Under the pieces are notes generated by a model, which saw nothing but the letters and a program-made list of their open reading frames with translations, searched no databases and was not told where the DNA came from. Both the position numbers and the translations under genes were made by a program. A DNA stretch of 64,000 nt from Prauserella shujinwangii (GTDB lineage: Bacteria; Actinomycetota; Actinomycetes; Mycobacteriales; Pseudonocardiaceae): contig NZ_PVNH01000003.1 in assembly GCF_003001955.1 (NCBI RefSeq), positions 62,001-126,000 of the forward strand, in the 5' to 3' direction. Position 1 is the stretch's first letter. Each line of letters starts with the position of its first letter. This document shows, in pieces, positions 47,294 to 56,825 of the stretch.

Positions 47294-48220
47294 TCAGACC
47301 GCGACGGTGAGCGCGCGGGGCACGCTCCGGAACTCCACCCGGGTCCGCTGGCCGACCAGATCCCCGTCCACCTGGAAGTTTACCGGCTCCTCGGCGACGA
47401 TGCCGATGATCGGCAGGTCGTCGTGCCGCAGCAGGTGCCTGCCGCGGTGCCTGCCCCGCACCCGCAGCGCCTGCCGGACGTGCCGCAGCACGCTGGGCAG
47501 CCCGAGGCCGCGCAGGGCGAACAGGCCGAGGCCGGTGTCGAAGGAGCACTCGGTGTTGAGGTGCACCGGGCGAGCGCCCAGGTAGCTCCAGGGGTCGGTG
47601 TTGGAGACGAAGGCGGTGAGCACCTCGGCGGGTTCCGCGCCGGGCAGCCGGACCGTGAGCCGGGGCCGGCCGAGCGGGGGCCGCAGGTAACAGGCGACGG
47701 CCGTGCGCAGGTAGAGCGAGGGGCCGGTGCGCTTGCCCCGGCGCCGGTCGACCCCGGCGACCACGTCGGCGTCCCAGCCCATGCCCGCGTTGAACGTGAA
47801 CCAGCGGTCGTCCGCCAGGCCGAGGCCGACCTGCCTGCTGCTGCGGTCCTCGATCGCGTGCAGCAGGCGGTGGGTGGCCTCGACGGGATCGCGGGGCAGG
47901 CCGAGGGCCCGCGCGAACACGTTGGCCGAGCCGCCGGGAACGACGCCGAGCATGGGCACGGAGTCGAACCGTCCCGGCGCGCCGCCGGTGTCCGCGAGCA
48001 GCCCGTTGACGACCTCGTTCACCGTTCCGTCGCCGCCGTGGGCGACGACGAGGTCGAGCCCGTCGCGCGCCGCGGCACGGGCGACCGCCATCGCGTGACC
48101 CCGGTAGTCGGTCTCGACGACGTCCAGCTTCACCTGGCTCGCCAGTGCGTGCGCCAGCACGTCACGGCCACCGGGCGTGGTGGCGGTGGCTTGCGGGTTC
48201 ACGACGAGAACGGCACGCAC
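47294..48220 (-). CDS. diacylglycerol kinase-family lipid kinase (Rv3218-like)
   Basis: A 308-residue DAGK catalytic-domain protein that phosphorylates a lipid such as diacylglycerol or a sphingoid/PIM precursor. The nucleotide-binding motif VAHGGDGTVNEVVNGL is at about 60-75. VVPGGSANVFARALGLPRDP is the second family motif, and FNAGMGWDADVV the third. The C-terminal domain ends PVNFQVDGDLVGQRTRVEF, where the DGD is typical. GTG start at 48220. Position next to whiB1 equals Rv3218. The lipid substrate is not known. Confidence 0.88.
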   Translation of the reverse strand: MRAVLVVNPQATATTPGGRDVLAHALASQVKLDVVETDYRGHAMAVARAAARDGLDLVVAHGGDGTVNEVVNGLLADTGGAPGRFDSVPMLGVVPGGSANVFARALGLPRDPVEATHRLLHAIEDRSSRQVGLGLADDRWFTFNAGMGWDADVVAGVDRRRGKRTGPSLYLRTAVACYLRPPLGRPRLTVRLPGAEPAEVLTAFVSNTDPWSYLGARPVHLNTECSFDTGLGLFALRGLGLPSVLRHVRQALRVRGRHRGRHLLRHDDLPIIGIVAEEPVNFQVDGDLVGQRTRVEFRSVPRALTVAV

Positions 48221-48537
48221 TACTGCAGAGTAGGCGACGTGCGGGGGACGTCGCCGGGGCCGACCGGAGTACTTCCGCGATCCTCGTCACGGTGCCCGGA
48301 GCCGTTCTCCACGGCTGTCCACGATCTCGTTCCCTGTGCCGGCTGCCCTCCGATCCTGCGAACGACAGTGCTGTCGAACCGACCGCCGCGACAAGTGCAC
48401 CCCGGGCCGACCGCCCGCTCATCGACGACTTGCCAGCATCTTCACTCGCGGGACGGGCACGGGAAAACGGCCGACCGGGTGGCATACCATCGAAGGCGTT
48501 CACCCTCGGTCACCTGAGTCCTGGAAGGCCGGTACGC
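48221..48537. other. divergent intergenic region, lipid kinase and membrane protein
   Basis: 317 nt with no coding character I trust. GGCATACCAT near 48482 could supply a -10 (TACCAT) for the rightward gene. Nothing else recognisable. Confidence 0.4.
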
Positions 48538-49017
48538 GTGCCGCTCGCCGACAAGTTCTCCCCGGCGCCGCGCGAGGTCCGTCTCGCCGGCGCGCTCACG
48601 GTGCTGCCCGGGCTGGCGCTGCTGGCGGTCGGTGCCGGCATCGCCGTCGACTCGCTCGGCAGGCCGTCGGCACCGGGCAACAACGTCTACGCCGAGGTCG
48701 CGTACTACGCGGTGCTCGCGCTGGGCGTGCTGGCCTGCGCGGCCGGGTTGCTGCTCGGCAAGACCTGGGCCCGCTCGCCGTCCCTCGTCGTCGCCCTGCT
48801 GCTCGTCGGCGTCGGCTGGTACACGACGGGCCCTTCGGCCCGCCCCGAGTTCGGCCTCCCGTTGATGGTGGTGGGCGTGCTGGTGGTGGTGCTGCTGTTC
48901 CGCAGGCCGGCGCGGGCGTGGGCACTGGAGCTGCGTGAGGGGGAGACCGAGGACGAGGCCGCCCGCCGCGGCGGGGCCGAGGGGCGCGCGGCCGAGCGCG
49001 AACAGCGCGGCGAGTGA
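48538..49017 (+). CDS. small integral membrane protein, Rv3217c-like
   Basis: A 159-residue protein with four membrane helices (about 15-36, 52-74, 80-97, 104-122) and a C-terminal acidic/basic tail (ELREGETEDEAARRGG). It lacks catalytic motifs. The GTG at 48538 follows GGAAGG. Its place between the lipid kinase and the acetyltransferase agrees with Rv3217c. Function unknown. Confidence 0.72.
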   Translation: MPLADKFSPAPREVRLAGALTVLPGLALLAVGAGIAVDSLGRPSAPGNNVYAEVAYYAVLALGVLACAAGLLLGKTWARSPSLVVALLLVGVGWYTTGPSARPEFGLPLMVVGVLVVVLLFRRPARAWALELREGETEDEAARRGGAEGRAAEREQRGE

Positions 49018-49030
49018 CCCGCCCGGCCGC

Positions 49031-49513
49031 TCAGCCGCCCGCCGCCAGCGCGCGGAGCGGCTCGTCGGTCAACCGGAACACGGTCCACTCGTCCATCGGA
49101 ACGGCGCCGATCGACTGGTAGAACCCGATCGCCGGGGCGTTCCAGTCGAGCACCCACCACTCCAGCCGCGCGTAGCCCCGCGCGACGCACTCCTCGGCCA
49201 GTGCGGCGAGCAGTGCCCTGCCGAGCCCGGAACCGCGGTGTGCGGGCCGGACGTAGAGGTCTTCGAGGTAGATGCCGTGCACCCCGCGCCAGGTGGAGAA
49301 GTTGAGGAACCACAGGGCGCACCCGACGACCTCGCCGCCGACGTCGGCGACGTGCCCGAACAGTGCCGGATGCTCGCCGAAGAGGGCGGCGTGCAGCTGC
49401 TCCGCGGTCAGCCCGCACTCGTCCGGCGCCTTCTCGTACTCGGCCAGTTCGTGCACGAGCGCGACGACGGCCGCGACGTCGGACTCGCGGACCCGCCGGA
49501 TTCGGTCGTCCAT
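49031..49513 (-). CDS. GNAT acetyltransferase, diamine N-acetyltransferase-like
   Basis: GNAT-fold protein of 160 residues. The acetyl-CoA loop is VRPAHRGSGLGRALLAALA (R/Q-x-x-G-x-G/A pattern), with preceding strand HGIYLEDLYV and following LEWWVLDWNAPAIGFYQSIGA, typical of the spermidine/diamine acetyltransferase branch. Substrate not proven. ATG at 49513; only 60 nt separates it from the divergent hotdog gene. Equivalent position to Rv3216. Confidence 0.86.
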   Translation of the reverse strand: MDDRIRRVRESDVAAVVALVHELAEYEKAPDECGLTAEQLHAALFGEHPALFGHVADVGGEVVGCALWFLNFSTWRGVHGIYLEDLYVRPAHRGSGLGRALLAALAEECVARGYARLEWWVLDWNAPAIGFYQSIGAVPMDEWTVFRLTDEPLRALAAGG

Positions 49514-49573
49514 GGCTTGCGAATATAGCCGACCATCTGCTTGGCTACCGACGAGTAACTTTTGGGAGGGGAC

Positions 49574-50056
49574 ATGGCTGCCAGTCCGACCTACGCGCTG
49601 TGGAACAGGGTCGCCGGCCTGCCCGGCGGCACGCGGCTCTTCTCCGCGGCGCTCTGCCTGCGGGTGCCCTACTTCCGCACCGTGCTGCCACACGTGCGCG
49701 AGATGCGGCCGGGGCGGTGCGAGGTGGGCGCGCCGAAGTGGTGGGGCGTGCACAACCACATCGGCACGTTCCACGCCATCGCGGCGTGCAACCTCGCCGA
49801 GCTGGCGATGGGCATGCTCGCCGAGGCCACGATCCCGGCGACGCACCGCTGGCTGCCGAAGGGGATGACCGTGTCCTACGTCGCGAAGGCCGAGACCGGG
49901 CTGACCGCGGTGGCCGAGCTGCCGGAGCTCCCGGAGTTCGGTGACGAGGGGATGGACGTGGCGGTGCCGGTCACCGTGTCGGACAAGCGCGGCAAGCCCG
50001 TGGTGACCGGCACGATCACGATCTGGGTGACGCGGAAACCCCCGCGCCGGTCGTGA
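49574..50056 (+). CDS. DUF4442 hotdog-fold protein
   Basis: A 160-residue single hotdog domain related to acyl-CoA thioesterases. The helix region HNHIGTFHAIAACNLAELAMGML and strands RWLPKGMTVSYVAKAETGLTAVAEL are as in DUF4442 proteins. The family has no proven substrate; fatty acyl-CoA is the usual guess. ATG at 49574 with GGGAGGGG five bases before. Convergent with the next gene, 4 nt apart. Confidence 0.84.
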   Translation: MAASPTYALWNRVAGLPGGTRLFSAALCLRVPYFRTVLPHVREMRPGRCEVGAPKWWGVHNHIGTFHAIAACNLAELAMGMLAEATIPATHRWLPKGMTVSYVAKAETGLTAVAELPELPEFGDEGMDVAVPVTVSDKRGKPVVTGTITIWVTRKPPRRS

Positions 50057-50060
50057 GTGC

Positions 50061-50741
50061 TCAGCCGTAGGGCCGCAGGGCCACCAGCGTGTCCTGTTCC
50101 AGCGTGTTGCGGCCGGACTCCGACGGGAGGCCCAGCCGGCGGTCCAGCACCCGGCCCCAGCCGCCGCAGCCGGTGGTGGCGGGCATCGCCAGCTGCTCGT
50201 CGATCGAGCGGAAGCGCAGCACCGGCGGGTCCACCGAGACCACCTCGGTGGGCCCGACCTGCTGGATCTCCGAGTGGATCGGCTCCCGCGCCGTGCCGAT
50301 CGCGCAGTCGCCGGGCAACAGCCGTCCGGCCAGCTCCGCCGTCAGCGCGATCTCGCCCTTGCGGTCGGCGTTGGCCTCGAAGTCCGAGTAACCACCGTAG
50401 GCCAGCCGCAGCGTGCCGCCCGGCAGACCGGGCAGCGTCGTCGGTCCGGCGCGCAGTGCCCCGAACACCTGGGCGTACCGGCCTTCGAGCGTGCCCTCGG
50501 CGAACGTGAGCCGCATCGGCGCCAGGCGCAGGTCCCGGACGTGACCGAACGACAGCGTGCCGGTCGAGACGAGCACCTCGCACCGCCAGCGGGCGGGGTC
50601 GGCGCCCTCCGGCAGGGCGGGGCAGTCGGCGAAGTCGAAGGCGGGCGGGGGCGTGGCGGCCGAGGCGGGCAGTGCGATGGCGGCCACGACCGCGGCGGCC
50701 ACGCCCAGTGCGGCGACGGAACGGAACAGGCGTTGTCTCAT
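50061..50741 (-). CDS. secreted protein of unknown function
   Basis: A 226-residue exported protein: signal peptide with RQRLFRS start, hydrophobic core to about residue 28 and ASA cleavage site, then a mature domain rich in beta strands with three to four cysteines (FADCPAL, RCEVLVS, GDCAIGT, TTGCGGW), likely forming disulfides. The phrase PALPEGADPARWRCEVL resembles exported lectin- or jelly-roll-like proteins of actinomycetes, but I do not recognise the family. ATG at 50741. Divergent from the cholesterol oxidase gene. Confidence 0.72.
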   Translation of the reverse strand: MRQRLFRSVAALGVAAAVVAAIALPASAATPPPAFDFADCPALPEGADPARWRCEVLVSTGTLSFGHVRDLRLAPMRLTFAEGTLEGRYAQVFGALRAGPTTLPGLPGGTLRLAYGGYSDFEANADRKGEIALTAELAGRLLPGDCAIGTAREPIHSEIQQVGPTEVVSVDPPVLRFRSIDEQLAMPATTGCGGWGRVLDRRLGLPSESGRNTLEQDTLVALRPYG

Positions 50742-50842
50742 GGCCTCGAGCCTGGTGTGCCCGGCACCGCGCGGCATCGGGGTTGCCCTGGAGTCGGCCC
50801 CTGGTTCGGACCCCGGCCCGTCGCTGGGCCGAACGAGTGAAC

Positions 50843-50879
50843 TTAACACCGTTTACCCAGGTCGGGTGAACCCCGTTAA
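50843..50879. promoter_or_regulatory. tandem TNAAC-N3-GTTNA operators
   Basis: TTAACACCGTTTA (50843-50855) and TGAACCCCGTTAA (50867-50879) share the form TNAAC-NNN-GTTNA, with centres 24 bases apart, upstream of cholesterol oxidase and the divergent secreted protein. The tandem, similar pair suggests a regulator bound twice. The spacing differs by one base from the steroid regulator KstR motif (AAC-N2-GTT). Confidence 0.5.
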
Positions 50880-50883
50880 CTAG

Positions 50884-52530
<1,647 letters not shown>

Positions 52531-52544
52531 CCCTTGGGGTACGT

Positions 52545-55500
52545 TCAGCGCAGCTGGTAGGCGTCGATCAGGGTCTGCTCGACCGTGCTGCCGTCCCGGT
52601 TGACCGCCGTCGCCCGCAGCGACACCGTGCTCGCGCCCACCGGGTGGTGCAGCAGGAGCCGCGCGTTGCCGTCCACCTCGGCCGCCGTCCACGTGTGCCC
52701 GTTGTCGTAGGACACCTCGGCGTCGAGCCGGGCGGGCGTCTCGGTCCGGGCACTCGCCTGCTCCTGCACCGCGACCGGAACGGTGAACGGTCTGCCGGAC
52801 GGCGCCGAGTTGTCGTCGTCGAGCTCCGGGAAGTACCGGATCGTCCACACCGGCAGCCGCGTCGGCTCCTCCGTGTGCCCCGAGCGGAACGTCCACGAGG
52901 CGGCCACCCGCGCACCGACGTCGAACAGCGGGCCGCGCCCGCCACCGGCAGCCAGCCGGTACTCGGCTTCCTCCGCGGGCACGGTGAACACTCCCGATCC
53001 GGCGACGCTGTTCTCGCCGATCAACTCGCCTTCCCGGGAGAGGCGGGTGTACGTGCCCTCGTCCGAGGAACGGCCCCAGTTGCCGCCGCGGTCGCCGAAC
53101 AGGGGCGTGTTGACGTCGATCGTGTCGCCGTTCCGGACCACCCACTGCTGCGGGTTGCAGGTCAGCGGCAGCACCGGCCCGAACACCGCGTAGTTCATCG
53201 ACTCCTCGTACTCGCGGCCCGGTTCGTACTGCTCCTGCGGGGACTCCAGCGTGGTGATCAGCCTGCCGGTCTCCGCGTCGGAGGTGTACAGCCACCTCTT
53301 CCAGTCCACCGTCCCGTCCCCGGTGTTGTAGTACTCGGTGCGGACGGCCGGGATCCCGATGTCGGTGAAGTTGGCGACCCCGGTGTCCCACCCCAGGTGC
53401 GGCACCGGAGCCGGGCCCGCCTCCCCCGTGGTCCGGGGCCGTGGGGTGCCGTAGTCCACCCGCACCGTGGCCAGATCCTCCGGGCGCACCAGCCGGACGA
53501 ACCCGGTCGGTACGCGGCCGTACTCGTACCACGCGAGGCCGTAGAGCGCGGTGTTCCCCGCCGCCGTCCACTGGGTGCTGACGAGCGCCCGCAGCTTCTC
53601 GTGCGGCAGGTCGGGGCCGAGGTGAGCCATCCGGATCCGCTCGACCGGCCCGCTGAAGACGACCAGGTGAAAGGTCGCGTCCCGGCCCGCGATCGGGCGG
53701 GTGTAGGACACCTCGCCGAGCCGGGCGGTCGCGTCCGGCTCGGGTGGCGTGACCCGCACGGGTTCCGCCGCGCGGGCGTCCAGGTCCACGGTGATGTCCC
53801 GGTCGAGGGTCAGCTGGGGGTACGCGAGCAGGTGCCGGTGCACCGTGCCGTCGTCGGCCTCGGCGGGGATGAGGGTCTGCAGCAGGTACGTACCGGCACG
53901 CAGGCGGAGCGTGACGGTGCCGTCCGGCTCGTACGGCGACCACGTCTCCCCGCTGTCCACGTCCCACAGCTGCGTGAAGTAGGTGTCGGCGGGCGTGCCG
54001 TCGGGCGCGACGTGGCGGAGGGTCAGGTCGTAGCTCTCCGGTTCCCGGCCGATGCCGACGGGTGTCCGGACCTCGGTGTCCCCGTCGCGGGCGACGAGCG
54101 TGCCGGAGTAGGACCCCGGCTCGGTCACCGTCGAGATGTCGCCGGTCACGACCACGCTCGCCGACCCGCCCGCGGGCACGGTCAGCCGGGACCGCGCGAG
54201 CGTGATCACCCCGGGTGGGGCGGGATCGCCCGCCGGACCGGACACGTCCAGGTCGAGCTCCACGGTGAGCTCGGCGTCGCCGAGGTTGGTGTAGGTGAGC
54301 TCGATGGCGACCGGCTCCGCGTCCACGTGCGGCCACCGCCGGATGCCGAAGTTGACCTCGCTGGGCTCGGCGAGCATCCGCTGGGCCAGCGCCGCGGCCG
54401 AGTCGATGCGGCCGGTGCCCTGCTCGAAGATGGTCAGGCCCTCGGTCGGCCTCGCCGAGCCGACCAGCAGGCTCCTGAGCTGTTCCCCGGTCAGCTCCGG
54501 GTGCTGCTGCCGCAGCAGCGCGGTGGCGCCCGCGACGTGCGGGGTGGCCATCGACGTGCCGCTCAGCTCGACGTAATGCTCGCCGACCGGCTCCCCGATC
54601 ATGCCCTCGGAGCTGCGGGCGGCGACGATCCGCACGCCCGGCGCGGTGACGTCCGGCTTGAGGGCCCGACCGCCGGGCAACGGGCCCCGGCTCGATCGCT
54701 CGGCCAGCTGGTCGCGCTCGTTCACCGAGCCGACCGTGAACGCGGCCCGCGCGGAGCCGGGCGAGTTGATCGTGCCCGGCAGGGGGCCGTCGTTGCCCGC
54801 CGCCACCACGAACAGCGTGCCGTGCTCCGCGGACAGGGTGTTCAGCGCTTCCTCGACGGGGTCGATCGTCGGCAGGTTGGGGCCGCCGAGGCTCATGTTC
54901 ACGATGTCGGCGCCCTGCTCGGCGGCAGCCCACTCCATCCCCGCGATGATCCAGGACTCCTGGCCGCGGCCGAAGTCGTCGAGCACCTTGCCGTCGAGGT
55001 ACTCGGCCTCGTAGGCGACACCCCGGTAGGTGCCGTCGGAGGCGGCTCCGGTGCCCACGGCGATCGACGCCACGTGGGTACCGTGCCCGAGCCGGTCGTC
55101 GTCAGTCGGCGTTCCGGCGAAGTTCCGCTGTGCCCGCTGTCGTCCCGCCAGGTCAGGGTGGTCGTGGTCGACCCCGGAATCGAGCACGGCGACGGTCACC
55201 CCGCTGCCGGTGTACCCGGCGTCCCACGCGGCGGGCGCGCCGACCTGGGGCACGCTCTCGTCGAGGACGGCCCAGCGGATGCCGTCGAGCCAGATCCTGG
55301 TGACCGCACCGGCCAGCGCGGAGACGCCGGCCTCGGCGGTGAGGGCGTTCCACAGGCCGGTGGCGGAGCCCTTGTCGACTCGCGCCGCCGCGCCGTCGAT
55401 GCTGGCCAGCCGTTGTTCGACGCGGGCTCCGGAGACCCGCTGGACCGTCGTGGCCGCGTCCGCACCCCCGGCGTACTCGACGATGATCGGGATGGTGTCC

Positions 55501-55739
55501 CGGTGCGCGTCGTCGTACTCGAACTCGAGCAAGGTCGTGATGTCGAAGAGGCGCCGGTCCAGAGTGCCCGCGGCGAGCCGCTGACTCGCGTCGGACGGCA
55601 CCACGAAGAAGCGGTCCCCCTCGGCGAAGAGCGAGAAGACGATCTCGTCCCGGCCGGGGCCGGGCCGCACTCGCGGCGGCCTGCCGGTTGTCGTCGCGAT
55701 GACGTGGTCGCCCGTGATGAGCGTGATTCGTTCGGGCAT
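52545..55739 (-). CDS. large S8 subtilase, lacking a visible signal peptide
   Basis: Protease of 1,064 residues. It opens directly with the prodomain-like MPERITLITGDHV, typical of the second-stage propeptide of actinomycete S8 family enzymes. The catalytic triad is intact: Asp in VLDSGVDHDHPDL (near 188), His in GHGTHVAS (near 219), Asn in AAGNDG and Ser in GTSMATPHVAG (near 395). Then follow about 650 residues of beta-rich C-terminal domains. No signal peptide precedes the prodomain, and the ATG at 55739 has no plausible in-frame upstream alternative. A perfect 10-bp inverted repeat lies just before the gene. Substrate unknown. Confidence 0.87.
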   Translation of the reverse strand: MPERITLITGDHVIATTTGRPPRVRPGPGRDEIVFSLFAEGDRFFVVPSDASQRLAAGTLDRRLFDITTLLEFEYDDAHRDTIPIIVEYAGGADAATTVQRVSGARVEQRLASIDGAAARVDKGSATGLWNALTAEAGVSALAGAVTRIWLDGIRWAVLDESVPQVGAPAAWDAGYTGSGVTVAVLDSGVDHDHPDLAGRQRAQRNFAGTPTDDDRLGHGTHVASIAVGTGAASDGTYRGVAYEAEYLDGKVLDDFGRGQESWIIAGMEWAAAEQGADIVNMSLGGPNLPTIDPVEEALNTLSAEHGTLFVVAAGNDGPLPGTINSPGSARAAFTVGSVNERDQLAERSSRGPLPGGRALKPDVTAPGVRIVAARSSEGMIGEPVGEHYVELSGTSMATPHVAGATALLRQQHPELTGEQLRSLLVGSARPTEGLTIFEQGTGRIDSAAALAQRMLAEPSEVNFGIRRWPHVDAEPVAIELTYTNLGDAELTVELDLDVSGPAGDPAPPGVITLARSRLTVPAGGSASVVVTGDISTVTEPGSYSGTLVARDGDTEVRTPVGIGREPESYDLTLRHVAPDGTPADTYFTQLWDVDSGETWSPYEPDGTVTLRLRAGTYLLQTLIPAEADDGTVHRHLLAYPQLTLDRDITVDLDARAAEPVRVTPPEPDATARLGEVSYTRPIAGRDATFHLVVFSGPVERIRMAHLGPDLPHEKLRALVSTQWTAAGNTALYGLAWYEYGRVPTGFVRLVRPEDLATVRVDYGTPRPRTTGEAGPAPVPHLGWDTGVANFTDIGIPAVRTEYYNTGDGTVDWKRWLYTSDAETGRLITTLESPQEQYEPGREYEESMNYAVFGPVLPLTCNPQQWVVRNGDTIDVNTPLFGDRGGNWGRSSDEGTYTRLSREGELIGENSVAGSGVFTVPAEEAEYRLAAGGGRGPLFDVGARVAASWTFRSGHTEEPTRLPVWTIRYFPELDDDNSAPSGRPFTVPVAVQEQASARTETPARLDAEVSYDNGHTWTAAEVDGNARLLLHHPVGASTVSLRATAVNRDGSTVEQTLIDAYQLR

Positions 55740-55752
55740 CGCACTGCTCCCC

Positions 55753-55807
55753 AGCGTCGGTTTCCCCCTGGTAACCGACGCTAGGGACCCCGGAAGCGGG
55801 GAAACAA
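55753..55807 (-). promoter_or_regulatory. candidate promoter and inverted repeat of the S8 gene
   Basis: On the minus strand TTGTTT (complement of 55802-55807), 18 bases, TAGCGT (complement of 55778-55783). A perfect inverted repeat AGCGTCGGTT/AACCGACGCT (55753-55762 and 55773-55782) overlaps the -10 and the leader, so it could be an operator or a leader hairpin. Confidence 0.45.
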
Positions 55808-55862
55808 TACGCTGTGCGAGTTATCGGTGACGCTCAGTCGAACGCAGCGGGTCACCGACTGG

Positions 55863-56459
55863 TCAGCGCAGCTTGTCGTAGTACGCGACGCAGTCGGCGT
55901 AGCTCGGCAGCAGGCCCTCCCGCTCCGCCTCGGCGAGCGTGGGCGCCGCGGAGTCCTTTTCGGACAGAACTGGCTCGATCCCGGACGGCCAGGGCAGTGC
56001 CAGCGCGGGGTCGAGCGGGCAGACGCCGTGCTCGCGAGGCGGGTGGTAGGGCGTCGAGCACAGGTAGGTCATCGCCGTGTCGTCCTCGAGGGCCATGAAG
56101 GCGTGCCCCAGCCCTTCGGCGACGTACACCGCCCGGAACTCCGTGCTGTCCAGGCGCACGGCGTCCCACCTGCCGAACGTGGGCGAGCCGACGCGGAGAT
56201 CCACCACCACGTCCAGCAGCGCGCCCTGGGGACAGTAGACGTACTTGGCCTGTCCCGGCGGCACGTCGGCGAAGTGCACCCCGCGCACGGCCCCGCGGCG
56301 GGACACGCTGTGGTTGGTCTGCGCGACGGTCAGGCGGTGCCCCACAGCGTCGACGAACGCCGCCTCCTGGAACGGGGCGACGAAGGCCCCGCGCCGGTCC
56401 GGGAAGATCCTGGGGACGAACTCGTAGGCGTCCCGCACGGCCAGTTCGCGCGCGTCCAT
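55863..56459 (-). CDS. dTDP-4-dehydrorhamnose 3,5-epimerase family protein
   Basis: RmlC-like cupin of 198 residues. RRGAVRGVHF carries the conserved arginine and active-site histidine, GHAFMALEDDTAMTYLCST holds the second motif, and YHPPREHGV follows. RmlC epimerises dTDP-4-keto-6-deoxyglucose at C3 and C5; close relatives act on deoxysugars of antibiotics. No rmlA, rmlB or rmlD and no glycosyltransferase is nearby, so the role may be in a dispersed rhamnose pathway or be a single-carbon epimerase. ATG at 56459. Transcribed toward the protease gene, 124 nt away. Confidence 0.85.
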   Translation of the reverse strand: MDARELAVRDAYEFVPRIFPDRRGAFVAPFQEAAFVDAVGHRLTVAQTNHSVSRRGAVRGVHFADVPPGQAKYVYCPQGALLDVVVDLRVGSPTFGRWDAVRLDSTEFRAVYVAEGLGHAFMALEDDTAMTYLCSTPYHPPREHGVCPLDPALALPWPSGIEPVLSEKDSAAPTLAEAEREGLLPSYADCVAYYDKLR

Positions 56460-56825
56460 GCCGGTACCTTAACCTCGTCGCTTCAAGCCGGACGGACGTC
56501 TTGCTATCAAGGCGCTGACCTGCGCGGATCCGACGAAATCTGTGATCTCGCCCGCACCTGGTGACCACGACCCTCGGGCGGCCTGTCACACTGGGGGAAC
56601 CGCCGCGTCCGCGGTCGCTGGCCGCACCATGGGCCTCGACGGACGCCTCGCCGACTACTCGCCGCTACCGCGACGCTCGGTCGTGCTGGAGGAATCCCCG
56701 TGTACTGCGGTGCCCGCCGGGCACCACCTTTCTTCAGCTGTTGGAGTTCTCACGTGTCCCATGCTCAGGTAGCGAGCCCGGTGTCAGACGCTGAGGTCAT
56801 GCCCGAACCGACGACAGGAAGAGCG
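56460..56825. other. divergent intergenic region, RmlC-like and malic enzyme
   Basis: 366 nt without a gene I can support. The malic-enzyme frame stays open upstream to 56700, but the sequence is unlike the protein family. A small CTTG-N4-CAAG palindrome lies near 56502. Promoters are not recognisable. Confidence 0.4.
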
